Positions 30,701 to 43,370 of a stretch of DNA of 64,000 nucleotides are shown one piece after another. Below the pieces are notes generated by a model. That model saw only the letters and a program-made list of their open reading frames with translations. It ran no database searches and was not told where the DNA came from. Made by a program: the position numbers and the translations under genes. The stretch's first letter is position 1. Every line of letters starts with the position of its first letter. Origin of the DNA: Hormiphora californensis (lineage: Eukaryota > Ctenophora > Tentaculata > Cydippida > Pleurobrachiidae); assembly GCA_020137815.1 (NCBI GenBank), contig CM035351.1, positions 4,887,792 through 4,951,791 on the forward strand, written 5' to 3'.

Positions 30701-33700
30701 TTAATAGTGAACAACCCTTTCAGGAGTACATGTCGAAGAGGTGGAGTTCTATCAGTGAGGGGGAACTGGTCAGATTAGAGGGTTTCCTAGTTCAGAAGGC
30801 TCAACAGGCGGAACAAGCTCAGTTCATAACTCTCAAGTACTGTAAAGTGTATGTGAACATGGCCATACGACGCTCCCCAGATCTCAACTGTATTGGAGAT
30901 ATTGTCAAGGTATGTAGCTTTTCAAACGACGCCGATTCAAATTGTTTTGACTTTTACCAATTTTTACCCCTCTCGAGAGATCGCTAATATGCATGTCCAG
31001 ATTGAGATTAAATTACCCCCCCCCCCCCTACAGATAGTTCAGAGTGGTGACACCAAGAACTGCTCCGTCGGTGTAACGATGTTACAGCTCCTCTCAGAAG
31101 AGATAACAAAACCCCGGCCAGATCTCCATCCCAACCTCCATGGACAACTCAAATCCCGCCTCTCCCAATGTGTCTCCTCCATCCTATCTCTCCTCTGTGA
31201 GCAGCTTGAAAAACGCCGCTCCGTGGAGGCTTCCCTGGCCTGCCTCGCTCATTATCTCTCCTGGGCCCCAGTTACGGACATTCTAAAACCATCTCTCTTG
31301 TCCACGGTGTTCCTGTTGGTCCGGGAGGCCCTAGAGAATGGACATCAGGAGGGAGCTGGAGTGGCAGGGGTCAGCTGTGTGAATGAGATTGTGGGGAGAA
31401 ATCAGGTCCCCAGTAAGGTCCAGGAGTTTATTATGGGGTTGTTCAAGGAGACATTACAGTTGCTGTCCCAGATAACAGAGCAGAGAATTGAACTTGAGAG
31501 TGGGTAAGTACTAAGTTGGTCGGGAAGGGGTTAATTATGTTTGAGGGAAAAACGCTCCTGGTTAGTATTCGGTAATAATAATAATTCTTCCACTCTTCAG
31601 ATTCCACAAGAAACTAATCGAATTCTTGGCACTTTTCACGGGAGGTCATTTCCGCCGGGTTGAGTCCAACCCCTCTTTTCCTGTCCTGGATTTCCTGGCG
31701 CTATTGTTCAAGTTTACAGTCTCCCAGAACGATCCCCAATTCTTTATTGGAAGTGTAGATGTGTGTTCCAGTTGGGTTGATTTCCTTCTTCTAGCGCAGG
31801 GCTCCCTCTCTCCTGATGGGGCGGTTCCAAGGTAAAATATATCTGTCATCCCCTTTCTTTTTTCTCCTTCTTATTTTTCGGCTCTTTCTTTATTGTACAT
31901 ACCTACTGCCTCCTTACGAACTGCTATTTTTACCAGTTTGCTTTGAATTTCTCAGCAGGTACTCAGAGATGTGATATTGATTCTTTAATTGGCAAACAAT
32001 TGTTCATTTCGTATTAGGTACGGGAGTGCATTGGACAATCTAACCCGGTTGCTCCTCCATAAAGTAACCTATGAGGGTTCAAAAGAGCTCCTCGACCAGA
32101 TTTCACGGGACGACGAACGGCCTTCCGAGTGGGACCATTTCATGGGTAAAATTACCCAGCTCCTGTCCAAGGTAACATGCTCCTTTGGATCTCATCTTCA
32201 CAATAATTTCCCGGGCCCAGTTTAGAAATTCTTGTTGATGACAATATGTACATCACTGCTTTCGTCACGTTTTCAGTACTTATTGGTTCGTACTTTAGGT
32301 TGTCGAGTTAAACCCTCTGCCAGTTTCACAAATAATCCTGGAGCTCCTGGACAGAAAAGTTTCTAGGCTTCCTCAGATAACTGACAAAGGTACGAATCAT
32401 AAAACCGTTTTCGTATCCCTTCATCTTAAGACTCTAACCTGAGACCAGAAACGTCCCTCTCTAACCCCCCTCCCTCTCTAACCACCCCTTTCCCCTCTCT
32501 AACCACCCCTTCCCCCTCTCTAACCACTCCTCCCCTCCCAGAAGGGTTGTTGGATGTAGCGACTGCTCTGCACGTTACCCAAGTGACACTTCCCTCCGTA
32601 ACTGGTGAACATCTCCATCCCCGGTCAGACACCGCCAAGAATATTATCCAGTACGGGGTGCTGTGCTTCAAAACCGCTTCAAGGTAATTAGAAGATCAAA
32701 GCTTGTTGTTTGAAAAACAGGAGACCCCGGTGGATGGACTGAAAACTGAAAACTGATTCATGTGTATAGCAATAAGTATCCTATAAATTCCCCGGCCCAT
32801 CGGTAGCCACTAATCACCCCTCCCACCTCAGCAGAGTTCCATCAATCGCTCCCTCAAATAACTCCCTCAAATATGACCCCCTCAATTATGACTCCCTCAA
32901 ATATGACCCCCTCAATTATGACAGCTCGAACCCCTCAACTCCCCACCTCTCAGCCGAATCCAGGAGCCATGTTATGACGTCATAAGTGAGAGTGCAGTGC
33001 GGCTCCTAGCCACATTCGCCCAGTGGGCCAGTGCAGCGGGGCCTCCCGGTGGAGATATTCTGAGGGGTGTCCTGGAAGTTGTGGTGCCCTCCCTTACATC
33101 TAGCCCGGTATGAATAACATGGCGCTGGAAAGGGAGGGGTAACTTATTAACCCAATGGATAACATGGGGAAAGGGGGTTATATGATGACGAGAAAGACTC
33201 GAGAATCGTATTTGTATCACATTATTGTTACCTCTGGTACCAGGTATTGCCTGGCTAGACTGTGTTTCGGGGGGGGGGTTAGAACATCACTGCGCTGGTA
33301 ACAAACCAGGTACCCTTATATTACCTCTTTTCCCCTCTTATTCCAGGTGCGAGTGCAACAATGTATAGCGGATCTAGTCCACACCACCATCCTTCTATCT
33401 CGATCTGAAGCGCTCCTCTCGTGTCCCTCCACCCAACTCCTATACACCATCACTATAGACAGATCTGTAAAGGACCAAACAGCTCTCTCTACCATCACCA
33501 AGGCCCTGACTCTGTTGTTGGTGTTACCATGGCAACAAACAAAGGAGCAGCGGTGGGAGGAACGAGCTACACACTTTGAGGAATACACCGGGAAACTCTT
33601 TGCTCCCCTACAAACGGTATGGCCATTGCAGCCTCTCTATACTATCGTTCATTCTAGCTGTGCGAGAAAGAGTCACCGCGATGTACCTGACAGCATTTTC

Positions 33701-34693
33701 TAGTGAGAAATGCATAATAAATTTTAAGACTTGTTTCATCTGTGTAAGAATGTCTAACACAACAAGTTATTATTCCAGGTTTCAGCAGACAGTGAAGAAT
33801 TGGTTTCAATGTTGACCTCCCTGTCCGACATGGTCACATGTGTTGCACATCGTGAAACCAAATCCAAACAGCTGGTCTGCCGGGCCATCTTATCACCCGC
33901 CCGCCATGTCCTATCCATCCTACCCCAGGTTCGGTCCATTCCCAAGGCCTCTGAGAGACTCCTCTCTTTCGCAACCGTTCTTTGTGACTCACTGAGAGTA
34001 CAATTAGGCGTCCAGTTTCTCCAGGAGCTAGTGAGGTTGTGTCTGGAGCACTTTACAGGGGGGCAAGTTCAGTTCTTGGAACTCTTGACAACGGTTGTTA
34101 GGGAACCCGGCAACACATTCCGACAGTTTGTCCCGGACATTGTTTCCCTGGCTCTCGGACCTAACCTGAGGGGATCAGATGACCAGATTTCAGAGCCATA
34201 TCTCACCCTGGTGCACTCCATTTTGGAGTGTGGTTGGTGGTATCTGTACCCCCGGCATCCTGCAACTCCACCCCGGCAAGCGGAGGTTTTGGCGCTACTC
34301 CAAATCTTGGGCTCATCCCTAATAACAAGTGACTTTAACAGAATTAAACAAGCTACAAGGATCCTCCTGGACGTAAATGAAAAACACGGTGTCTTCCAAA
34401 AGCGTGATGGTTTCCTTGTTTCTCTGCGGCAGGGTTACCTCAGCGCCGCCTTGGACCTCCTTGTGGCGGGGACGGTGGGCTTGGTGGAGGAGGATGTGGA
34501 GGAGCTGGTGGTTCAGGTGGTCCGGGCTGGGGATGACCTGGATATCCGCTCCTTCATGGAGAACTACCTGGGAAAGTACCTGCCGGGGGATGTGGCGGGG
34601 AGGGTGGCCGCACCCGTGGATAGATCCAATCTGAGGGAGACAGTGAGGAGTGCCGTGAGGGAGACACGATTTTATCTTAGTTATCAAGTGTAA
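27786..34693 (+). CDS. XPO6: Exportin-6
   Basis: Importin-beta family receptor exporting profilin-actin from the nucleus. Eleven exons: 27786-27873, 27987-28099, 30724-30909, 31034-31503, 31601-31831, 32018-32171, 32299-32389, 32542-32683, 32954-33107, 33347-33616 and 33779-34693. All are GT-AG and phases are continuous (2814 nt, 937 aa; human 1125). The N-terminus (LNQLDELLNEFYGTNSTNER) matches human FHDCTTNERKREIEELL. LACLAHYLSWAPVTDILKPS, SCVNEIVGRNQVP, FRRVESNPSFPVLDFLALLF and LLLVLPW also align. The C-terminus (VRETRFYLSYQV) parallels human VNDLRYYRL. HEAT-like helices span the protein. Intron 2 is unusually long (2,624 bp) and contains two PH-domain genes on the other strand. CTATCTAG precedes the ATG by 3 bases. 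Confidence 0.93.
28328..29617 (-). CDS. PH-domain protein, long copy, nested in XPO6 intron 2
   Basis: 429-aa intronless frame. Residues about 5-100 form a pleckstrin-homology domain: EGTLIQYFPKAKVRRAVLHF, RYFFSITGVWAFPGEFFLFS, and the C-terminal helix STPAQRSTWVNSIN with the invariant PH tryptophan. This implies phosphoinositide or protein binding at membranes. The remainder is acidic and disordered, with two internal repeats containing IIKTALDQVSK and SSPTSIPGDLG. These repeats could form amphipathic helices. No orthologue is recognised. A shorter paralogue lies upstream in tandem at 29745-30485. Confidence 0.75.
   Translation of the reverse strand: MIVVIQDILEGTLIQYFPKAKVRRAVLHFPTLSLYLYKPRRPSPLFIIPIADVNCKERTDITRFKHRYFFSITGVWAFPGEFFLFSCSTPAQRSTWVNSINCKCKCVTCEEVKAVKEGLFALCSRWVHRINCISSKNKEEEAEEEVKEDDTQSVDPIENGDHTDTSLQVEDTFDHAQVKTLVESIIKTALDQVSKVGSSPTSIPGDLGDEISLSFPDQMEHEEEPQVALKPGSPNNKDAPSETTDNDVETTQPLESAGLEVITEEDDLCGKVASNGEVEVTVDHSGASEEVKILVDDIIKTALDQVSKAGSSPTSIPGDLGARSDHISLSIPDQMERCIDDEEPQEVKPSKVFHKMKKSPCDCTHKPKKTGSGSPNKEDKPPETTVNDAQEEQAIHGVKYRSRRVSMFSQQAKLLIRFHNEFDKLDKPK
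29745..30485 (-). CDS. PH-domain protein, short copy, nested in XPO6 intron 2
   Basis: 246 aa from the ATG at 30485 (upstream in-frame TTG ignored). The PH domain is nearly identical to the copy at 28328-29617 (EGTLIQHFPKPKVRRAVLHS, RYFFSITGNWAFPGEFFLFS, STPAQRSTWVNSVN). Its acidic tail has repeated KEDD-QS-D blocks and one ILVDDIIKTAIEEG helix. Flanking upstream sequence is duplicated too (30510-30611 against 29651-29760), so this is a tandem gene duplication. Function unknown. Confidence 0.75.
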   Translation of the reverse strand: MSVTMQDNLEGTLIQHFPKPKVRRAVLHSQTSALYLYKTHKPSSPLSIIPILDAKCEERMDITRIKHRYFFSITGNWAFPGEFFLFSCSTPAQRSTWVNSVNSISSKNEAVQEDKAVNEGLIGLCSRWVDSINCISSKNKEEETVEEGEVKESDTQSVDPIESGDQTVTSLQVDDTSDHAEVKILVDDIIKTAIEEGGVKEDDKQSIDSVESSGHSISSKNEEEEAVDEGEVKEDDRQSLDPQPEE

Positions 34694-35266
<573 letters not shown>

Positions 35267-35270
<4 letters not shown>

Positions 35271-35323
35271 TACCTCGTTCAGATTTGTTCCTGACATGAA
35301 TAATGTAACTGGCACCCTGGCTG
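35267..35323. repeat. 57-bp inverted repeat, left copy
   Basis: Starts CACCTACCTCGTTCAG and ends GGCACCCTGGCT. Its reverse complement is at 37112-37168. Each copy borders a CT/GA array on the same relative side. Confidence 0.85.
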
Positions 35324-36430
35324 AGGCTATAGGGAGAGAGAGAGAAGAATAGAGAGAGAGAGAGAGCGGAGGGATAGAGGAAGAGATGTGTTCATGGAGA
35401 AGAACAATGAACCGGAGGGAAATATAGTTAGCTTTTAGCGATATTGTATTCAACATCAACACAGTGAACTTGGTTGCCTTGTTCGACCCTCCTTGAAACA
35501 ATTACAGTTGAATAGTGTGAGGATTATATTCCGAGACTGATCCACTATATGGAGTCTAATGGAGTTCTTCATGGGATCGTTTTAGTGCTCTATTCAAAGA
35601 AATCAACGGGGAATAATAGATAATATTGAGAATATAAAATGAATGATGGGGGTTTGCCCGCTTAATGGTGCGATAGTGGAACATAAACAGCTTGCCCTTA
35701 CTCTAATGGTGCAATATACGTGGAACATAAACAGCTTGCCCATACTGCAATATAGAGCACTCGACTAGTGAGCCAACAATTTCGATTGACAAGAGGCGTA
35801 ATGTGCACCACTCAAAATATACTGTACTCCGACTATAATCCCAATAGGCCATAATTCAGTATTTAGAGTATAGAGTAACTTTCACGCTTCGCCGGAAGCC
35901 GAGATACAAAATATTCCAGGGATAGCATATCATTCTTGTAATGAACGACCCACAGCGCCATCTCTCGATAACTACAGCTAGTGTGATACACGCAATGAAG
36001 GACCAAGCTTTTGACCTTGTTCTTCGTGAGCCGCCAAAGCAATTTTGTGGCGCACACCGCATTTTAATTTATGTGAGGGTCCGCAATAGATCAAGCCAAA
36101 TTAGCTGCAATACTTGGAACTAAGAACAATAGTAGCTTTAGTTGAGGGGGGGGGGGAAACTATAGTACGGGGGGGGGGGGGGGGGGGTAACAATTGTAGT
36201 ACGGGGTGTTACACAACAACCTGATCTCATCTCATATCATCAGAAAAAGGAGCTAACTGCAGCAGTACTACCACTGCAATTCATCGGGGGTCTGACCACT
36301 AGAGATGTACAAAGGGGTGATCTGATATTAAAAACAGCAAAAAGATCAGAGGTGAGACGAGAGAGAGGGAGTGTGTGGAGAGAGAGAGAGGAGGAGAGTG
36401 AGAGGAGAGGAGAGAGAGAGAGAGAGAGAG

Positions 36431-36501
<71 letters not shown>

Positions 36502-37111
36502 CTAGAAGAGATACTAGAGAGAGATACTAGAGAGAGAAAGGGAGACTAAACAAGATATGGTAGGGTCTCTATCATTTTTGAGGTATCCTTCTATTTCTCA
36601 GTACTGAATACCAAAAAAGTCCAGTAAGCCCTAACTTTGAGCGAAATCAGCAGACCGAAAAATAGGTAAAGGGGGAGATCATCTACCAAAAAAAGTTATA
36701 GGACGACTGAGTCACGTACATGGCTGATGTAAAAGTTGAATCAATGAGAGAAACGAGATGGAGATAAAGAAAAGGAGAGAAGAGATAGAAATGAAGGAAA
36801 GAACTGATAGTGAAACGCCCTATGTCACATGGTTAACGGTAAATAAGAGTATTATAAGATGTTGGAGAAAAGTCAGGAGCACTGGTATGGAACATTAGAG
36901 AGCAAGTTTTATATTGTTGTCAGGGGGTATACCCCTCTCTCGTTCGAAGAAAGTACACTGATCGGAGACAGTAAGCGACCTAGTCGATATGTAAATATAA
37001 CCTAGGGCAGTCGAGAACCTGTATATTTGTATCGACAAATCTATACTTACAGTTACATCTTAGAGTTATCATGTCCTCAGACCTGTTACTCCCAAGACTA
37101 TAGGTCCTCCA
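35324..37111. other. Gene-free stretch between the 57-bp inverted copies
   Basis: Contains a short direct duplication GGAACATAAACAGCTTGCCC (35678-35745), G-runs at 36148-36187 and a GA microsatellite at 36360-36515. No supported gene. Confidence 0.6.
36360..36515. repeat. GA microsatellite
   Basis: Imperfect GA tract. Confidence 0.9.
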
Positions 37112-37168
37112 AGCCAGGGTGCCAGTTACATTATTCATGTCAGGAACAAATCTGAACGAGGTAGGTGA
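37112..37168. repeat. 57-bp inverted repeat, right copy
   Basis: Reverse complement of 35267-35323, followed by GA repeats that run into the N gap. On the plus strand it ends CGAG|GTAGGT, donor-like. Confidence 0.85.
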
Positions 37169-37190
37169 GAGAGAGAGAGAGAGAGAGAGA

Positions 37191-37290
37191 NNNNNNNNNN
37201 NNNNNNNNNNNNNNNNNNNNNNNNNNNNNNNNNNNNNNNNNNNNNNNNNNNNNNNNNNNNNNNNNNNNNNNNNNNNNNNNNNNNNNNNNN
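37191..37290. other. Assembly gap (100 N)
   Basis: Exactly 100 N, the conventional size for a gap of unknown length, placed inside a GA array. Confidence 0.99.
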
Positions 37291-37790
37291 TACCTTCTCC
37301 TCTAAAAAACCCCCTTCCCCCCTTCCCTTCTTTTTCCAACCCCCCAAATAAACATCTTTTTTGTTCAAAACGCCCCTATTCCCTTTCGTTTTTTTCCAAA
37401 AGGCTTGCCAAAATTTAAAAGGGGATTCTTTGGGTCCAAAGCCGACCATTTCTTTTTTTCAAAGGGAAAAGTTCTCTTTTAACGCGGCTTTTTTATTATA
37501 TTTATTGAAAAATTGTAACAGGTCTTTTTTAAAACCTAAAATAAATCTGACTTCAGGGGCTTTAAACTTTTTCTTGTAGGGCTGTGGATTATACCGCAAA
37601 ATGCCCAAAAGTTTCCGTTTATTAAAATTGGGAATTGGAAATATGTTTCTCTTTTTCTATTTTTTTATTCCCTTTACTTTCCCTAAAAAACCTTTTTTTT
37701 TTTTTTTTTAAAAAAAAAAAAACCCCCCCCCCCCCCCCCCCCCCTTTTTTTTTTTTTTTTTAATTTTTTTCCGAATTTTTGGTGACTTTT
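37291..37790. other. Homopolymer-inflated, probably low-quality sequence
   Basis: Runs of T, A and C of 10-25 bases and very few mixed stretches, directly after the gap. It looks like uncorrected read consensus; frames here should not be trusted. Confidence 0.7.
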
Positions 37791-38055
37791 TTCGAAACAC
37801 TTGATGAAATTGTCAAGGACAGATCAACAGAATAATCTAGTTGTTGTAGCTATTCTTTGAACATTCGAGTCACCGTTAAATGTTTACCAGGTATATAAAA
37901 TAAAAAACTCTTACAAAATCTTAAAACCCAATTGTTTGTATATTGATGCATGTTTAGGCTGGTTAATGTGCACGTAATAGCGTTTTAAATTTCCGGCACG
38001 CTTCTGATTGTATGTAGCCCTGAATGATGGGATCAGAAAGCAATTCGAGAGAATT

Positions 38056-38164
38056 CTAGAATATTGGGGGGGTACAGCCCTAAAAAAAGCTAAAGGTGCC
38101 CTAATTTTGGCCGATGGCTTAGCTTTTTTAGGGCTGGACCCCCCCCCCCCCCTAATATTAGAAT
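38056..38164. repeat. Hairpin element with C/G-run arms
   Basis: AGAATATTGGGGGGG, then CAGCCCTAAAAAAAGCTAA, faces its complement ending CCCCCCTAATATTAGAAT. The loop is about 25 bp. It may be a small MITE. Confidence 0.55.
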
Positions 38165-38509
38165 AGACGCATATTATATGAGAGGGTCATAATATATAGC
38201 GATGCGCAATGAATTGAGTTATAAATGTGCATGAATTGAGTTATGATTGGAAGAATGAATAGTTTATTATCATAAGTAGAGTTTATTCATAGTTTGCAAT
38301 TCTATATATCTTTATGATATTGATGCATAACAACACATCATTGACTGATCAGCTGCCTGTGATTGCGAGTCTCACACTGTATTGGAAACCGTACACGTGC
38401 AAACTTTCTATTGGTTTCTATTGTATTGGTGCTTTTGTTGTGTGATAATACCAGGTTTCTAGTCGTTAGTTCCCAAAAATAGGATTTGGTACTATCATTT
38501 TGGTTGAGT

Positions 38510-39800
38510 AGAGGGGGGGAGAAAGAAATTTTGGGGAAAAAACCGGTTTTAATAAAGGGAGCCCCCCCCCGGGGGGGGAACTCCCCTTCCTTTTTTCTCA
38601 TCTCTCTCTCCTCTTCTTAATCTTCCCTTCTCTTTTTTGGGGGGGGGCTTTTTTTTTTACCCTACCTTTTGACAGGTTAAATAAAATAACCCCCACCCGT
38701 GCCCAATAAAGACATACCCCCCCCTTTGGGGGGGGGCGAAAACCACAGCCAAATTTTCGGGCGGGTTTATACCTCATTCCTATGTATCAAACATATAAAA
38801 AAAAAAAAAAAAAAAGGGGGGGGAAAAAGCCCCCCCCGGGAAAAGGGGGGGGGAAAACCACCCCCCCCAATTTTTTTTAAAAACCTTTCCATTTTTTGGC
38901 CCCCCCGGGGGTGGTTTTAAAAAAAAGGGGGGGGGGGGAAAAAAATAAAGGGGGGGGAAAACCAAGGGGGGAAAAAGGGGAAGTGTTTTTTTTGGGGTTT
39001 TTATTTTAAAAATTTTTTTGGGTTTTTTTGGAAAAATTTTTTATTTTTGTTAATTTTTTTAAAGAATTGGGGGAATTTGAGAAAATAATTGGAAATTAAA
39101 GTCTTTTTTTTTATAATTAATAAGAAACGTAAAAAATGATTTTATTTTTTTTTTTTTTTTTCCCCCCATTTTTTTTTTTTTTTTTTTGGGGGAAAAAAAA
39201 AAGGGGGGGGGGGGGGGGGGGGAAAAAGGGGGGGGGTTTTGGGGGGGGGGGGTTTTTTTTAAAGGGGGTTTTTTTTTAAAAAAAGGGGGACGAAGGAAAA
39301 GGGAAAGAGAGAGGAAAGGAGTTTTTTTGGGGGGAAATTTAAAGGGGGAAGGTGAGTGATAAAATTTTTCCCTTTGTTTTAAATTTTTTTCTCTCTTTTT
39401 TTTTTTCCCTCCCTTTCGTTTTCCCTCACTTCTCCCTCCCTCTTGCTTTTTGTCATTTAATTCGTCTTTTTTTCCCCGGGTCAAGGGGAAAGGGGAAAAT
39501 TTTTCCCCCTATTTCTGTTTCGAAAAGGGGATCGGGCCCTTTTTTCCGGGGGAAATTAATTTTTAAAGGGGGGAGTGTGTTGGGTTTTTGGTTTAAAAAA
39601 GGGTTTTTATTTTTTTGGGGTTTAAAAATTTTCTCCCTTTTCTTCTCTTTTTTTCCCCCACCGTTTCAATACTCTTTTTTAAAAACCCAAAAATTAAATT
39701 TTGGGAAAAAAATTCGATATAATTTAAATTTTCCCTCCCCCCCTATCGGACCGGGGTTCGCCCCCAAATAAAAAAACCTTTTTAAAAGGGGCCCTTCCTC
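38510..39800. other. Homopolymer-inflated, probably low-quality sequence
   Basis: Dominated by runs of A, T, G and C. Several long apparent frames rich in Phe, Pro, Lys and Gly result from this and are not genes. Confidence 0.75.
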
Positions 39801-40555
39801 CCTTCACCTATCTCGTTATTAAATTCGATCACCAAAAGGAAATGAATTTGATTGTGATACATAAATTGATCTAGCACATGATACTGTTTCCTGTACCCAC
39901 CGCCAAATTGTATCAGTGTGTGCGTACGTGGTCGTATATCAGGTCGTTTGAAAATTTGGCGACAAGCATTTTTTTCGCATCTGACAACGTTGTCGTAATG
40001 GAGTCTCCCTCTGTATCTCTCTCTCCCGTACATCTAACTTGTATTACTATATTGGGTTCTGATCTGGCCATCTTATTACATAGTAGTCATTTGATATCTT
40101 GATATTGAGACTATTCATAAGATGAATTGATGAAGTTGGAGAGTCAGGGGATAGGAGCCGATAAAACTCGTGAGTTTATAAGTTATAAATGTACAGAGAG
40201 ATAGGGATAATTAGGGACTGCATTATATGAACTGCTGTTCTGGCGAAAAGCAATTTATTCCGTCTGACTTAAATCATAAGAGATAATCAAGACTGTAATA
40301 TCTTTGTTCTCTCATCTCAATTCCCAGACAAGCACATATCACCACTATAGATGATGATCATGAGAGAATTTCTCTCCCAATCACGCATTGTTTCTCGAAT
40401 ACTAGATCTCAGTGCAGCAGCAATGAGCCCTATACGAGATCGACACGGTCTTTTCCTTCACTGACAATTATCTTCATAATGATATGTCTCTCATGTCTAG
40501 TAGCGCTGAATCATACCCATTGCCATGCTTGACTATGCAAGCACATAGGGAGATA

Positions 40556-40578
40556 GAGAGGGAGGGAGAGAGAGAGAG

Positions 40579-40625
<47 letters not shown>

Positions 40626-40635
40626 GATAGAGCGA
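40556..40635. repeat. GA microsatellite
   Basis: Imperfect GA tract. The surrounding 39800-41080 has no supported gene. Confidence 0.9.
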
Positions 40636-41079
40636 GAAAGTGACTGTGAATGAAGGAAAGAAAAAGAGAGGGATATATGACATATATGTGTTATCTTCCG
40701 ATCGTCAGTTCATCCCGAGGATTTCGGTATTAATTGCTGCTGATGATGATGAGCGTCAGAGATAGATAGGTAGGGGATGAAGAGAGACGTGAAAGAGAGA
40801 GTGCATGTGTGAGAGAGATACAGTTAGATAGAGCTAGAAGTGAGTACGCAAGGACGGCATTAACAGACTTTAAGAAATAAGACATGATGAGATGTAAAGA
40901 AATTGGGAGTGACTGATAATGTACTACGCATTTTAATGTGTTCAATTTGAATGGGAAATTGGTATTGTTTCATTTTAAACTATCCTTAATTTCCCTCACT
41001 ACACGATCCGTTCAATACATAATTGGTCCATTAGAAGCCATGAGTATAGGCGTGTGCCTGATCTAAACCGTATATATTA

Positions 41080-42480
41080 AATTAAAAATTCCCCCTTTTA
41101 AATTTTTAACCCGTGGGCCCCCCTTTCCCCTAAATTTTTTTTTTTAATTTTCCTTTTAAAAAAAATTTTTTACTTCCGTCTTTTTTTTTCACTTTGGTCT
41201 TAATGCGACCCTCCTTTCTTTATCCCCTTTAAATTTTCCAAATTCCCCGTATTCCCTGGTTTTATTCCCTTTTCGGCCCGTTGGGAATTTTTCAATTTTT
41301 TATTGCAAGGTGGGCTTTAAGCTTTACCCCTTCCTTTTATTTTTTAAAACATACAGCACTTCGAGCTCCCTTTTTTTTTTTCCTGCTTCTCTTTTTCTGC
41401 TTTTCACCCTTTTCTTTAGTCACTTTTTTTAAAATCATCCCTTTAGTCACTCAACTCTATATAATAAATTTATTTGGGCCCCTTTTTTTCCAAGGGGAAA
41501 AAAACCCGGCCTTTTTAACCCTTTTCAGCAATTTCGGGTTTTTTTGCCCCCCCCCTTTTCCCCTTTTTTGTTAAAAAAATTTTTTCAAAAAACCCCCAAA
41601 TTGGGGTTTAATCCGAAACCCAAAATTTTTTTTTTAAAAAAAAAATGTTTAAAAATTTTTTTTTAAAAGACATTTGGGGTTTTTGTTTTGCAACCCAAAA
41701 AAACCCAAAAAAAAAAAAAAAAAAAATAATTTTTAAATTTTTAAAAGCCCCCCCCTAATATAAAATTTTTTTTTTCGTTAACAATTTTTGGGGCCCCTTG
41801 AAGGGAAAATTTTCTAAAGAACGTGTTAAAAAGTTTTTAAGTTAAAAAATTCCCCTTTTTTTTTCCTTTTCCCCTCCCCCCCCCTTCTCCCCCCCCCTTT
41901 TTCCCCCCCCCCTCCCTTTCCCCCTTAAATTAGGTTGTTTTTAACCGCAAAAAAATTTTCTTTAAACCCCCCCCCCAAAAGCCCCCCCCCCCCCGGGGGG
42001 GGGGAAAAAAAACCCCCCCCCCCCCCCCCGTTTAAGGGTTTTTTTTTTTTATCTAAAAAATTTTTTTTATTTTTTTTACCCCCCTTTAAAAAACTTTTCC
42101 CCCCCTTTTTGTTATCTTCCCCTTATCCTTTTTCCTTTTCAAAATTTTTTATTTCTAATAAAAATTGGGAAAACCCCCCCTGGGTTTTACTTTTTTGGGA
42201 CACGCAAATTTTTTTTAAAAATTTTTATCCCCTATAATTCTTCCCATTTTTTTTCTATACAAGTTCAAAATTTTTTTCTTTTTTTTTAAAAAAACGTCCC
42301 ACCCCCCTTTTATATTTTGGGGTAACTTGGTTTTTTTTGACTCTTTGCAGGGGTAAAAAGGGGGAAAAGGGATAGGAAAAAAAAATTTTTTTTTTTTTTT
42401 TGGGGGGGGGGGGAAACACCGAAACCCAAAAAAAAAAAACCAACAATTTATTTAAACTTGGTTCCCAATCAAATTTTGTT
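41080..42480. other. Homopolymer-inflated, probably low-quality sequence
   Basis: Same character as 38510-39800, with runs of C up to about 20 and of A or T up to about 25. No gene can be called. Confidence 0.75.
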
Positions 42481-43271
42481 ATTTAAACCGTACCAACAAC
42501 AACCCAATGTTCTTATCTTCTTGAATCTTACCTCTAACAGAATCGTTGTTAGTAGGGTTAACTCGTGTTGCATACCTTGACAGGTTATGAACTAGTTGTC
42601 TATAACCGTTTTAGTATTACAGTGAAGGTCTCGTCCTTCTTCTCCTCTCCTCTTCTCCCCCTCCCTCTCCCTCCTTCTCCCTCCTTCTCTCCCTCCCTTT
42701 CTCTCCCTGCACATATTTAGCTTGATATGATTGAGTTCCTGCATAACCATATTTTCTCTTCTAACCCCCCATCTTGGGCATGAGTTAGACCCTTGTGTAG
42801 TGTGTGTATTGGTTAATGAGAAAGGAGGGATGTGCAGCAATTCGCTGATTCAGAGTGATTTTGTTATTTGTTTCATCTAAAATATTAGGTTTTATTTTGA
42901 ATTATTATACTCGCACATCTAAAATGATGCTACCCCTATTTGGTGTTTATCTAATCCATACTCTATCCAGTATCCCTATTTAAATACAACATGTATGTGT
43001 ATAACTAATAACTATTAGTGTTATACCCCTCATCGGCTCATCGTCCTATATATCCGATATATGTGCACATCTGCACTCTCTGTACTAATATCTGAATATT
43101 CCAGAATATAGATGCTTCCCCTATTCATTTTCTTTAACTCTATACAAGTTCTAAAGATGGTTAGTTTCTGTTATGTTATATCACTCTCTTGTTCCCACTA
43201 CCATTATATACTTTTGGGGTTGAACTGTTCGTGTTCTCGTAGACTTTTCTGCACGTGCCTTTGCATAACGA

Positions 43272-43274
43272 GAG

Positions 43275-43352
<78 letters not shown>

Positions 43353-43370
43353 GGGAGAGAGAGAGAGTGT
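43272..43370. repeat. GA microsatellite
   Basis: Almost pure GA tract. The region 42481-44050 around it lacks a supported gene. Confidence 0.95.

Noticed and set aside
39059-39771. Apparent Lys-, Phe- and Pro-rich frames
   Set aside because: Homopolymer-inflated, probably unreliable sequence.
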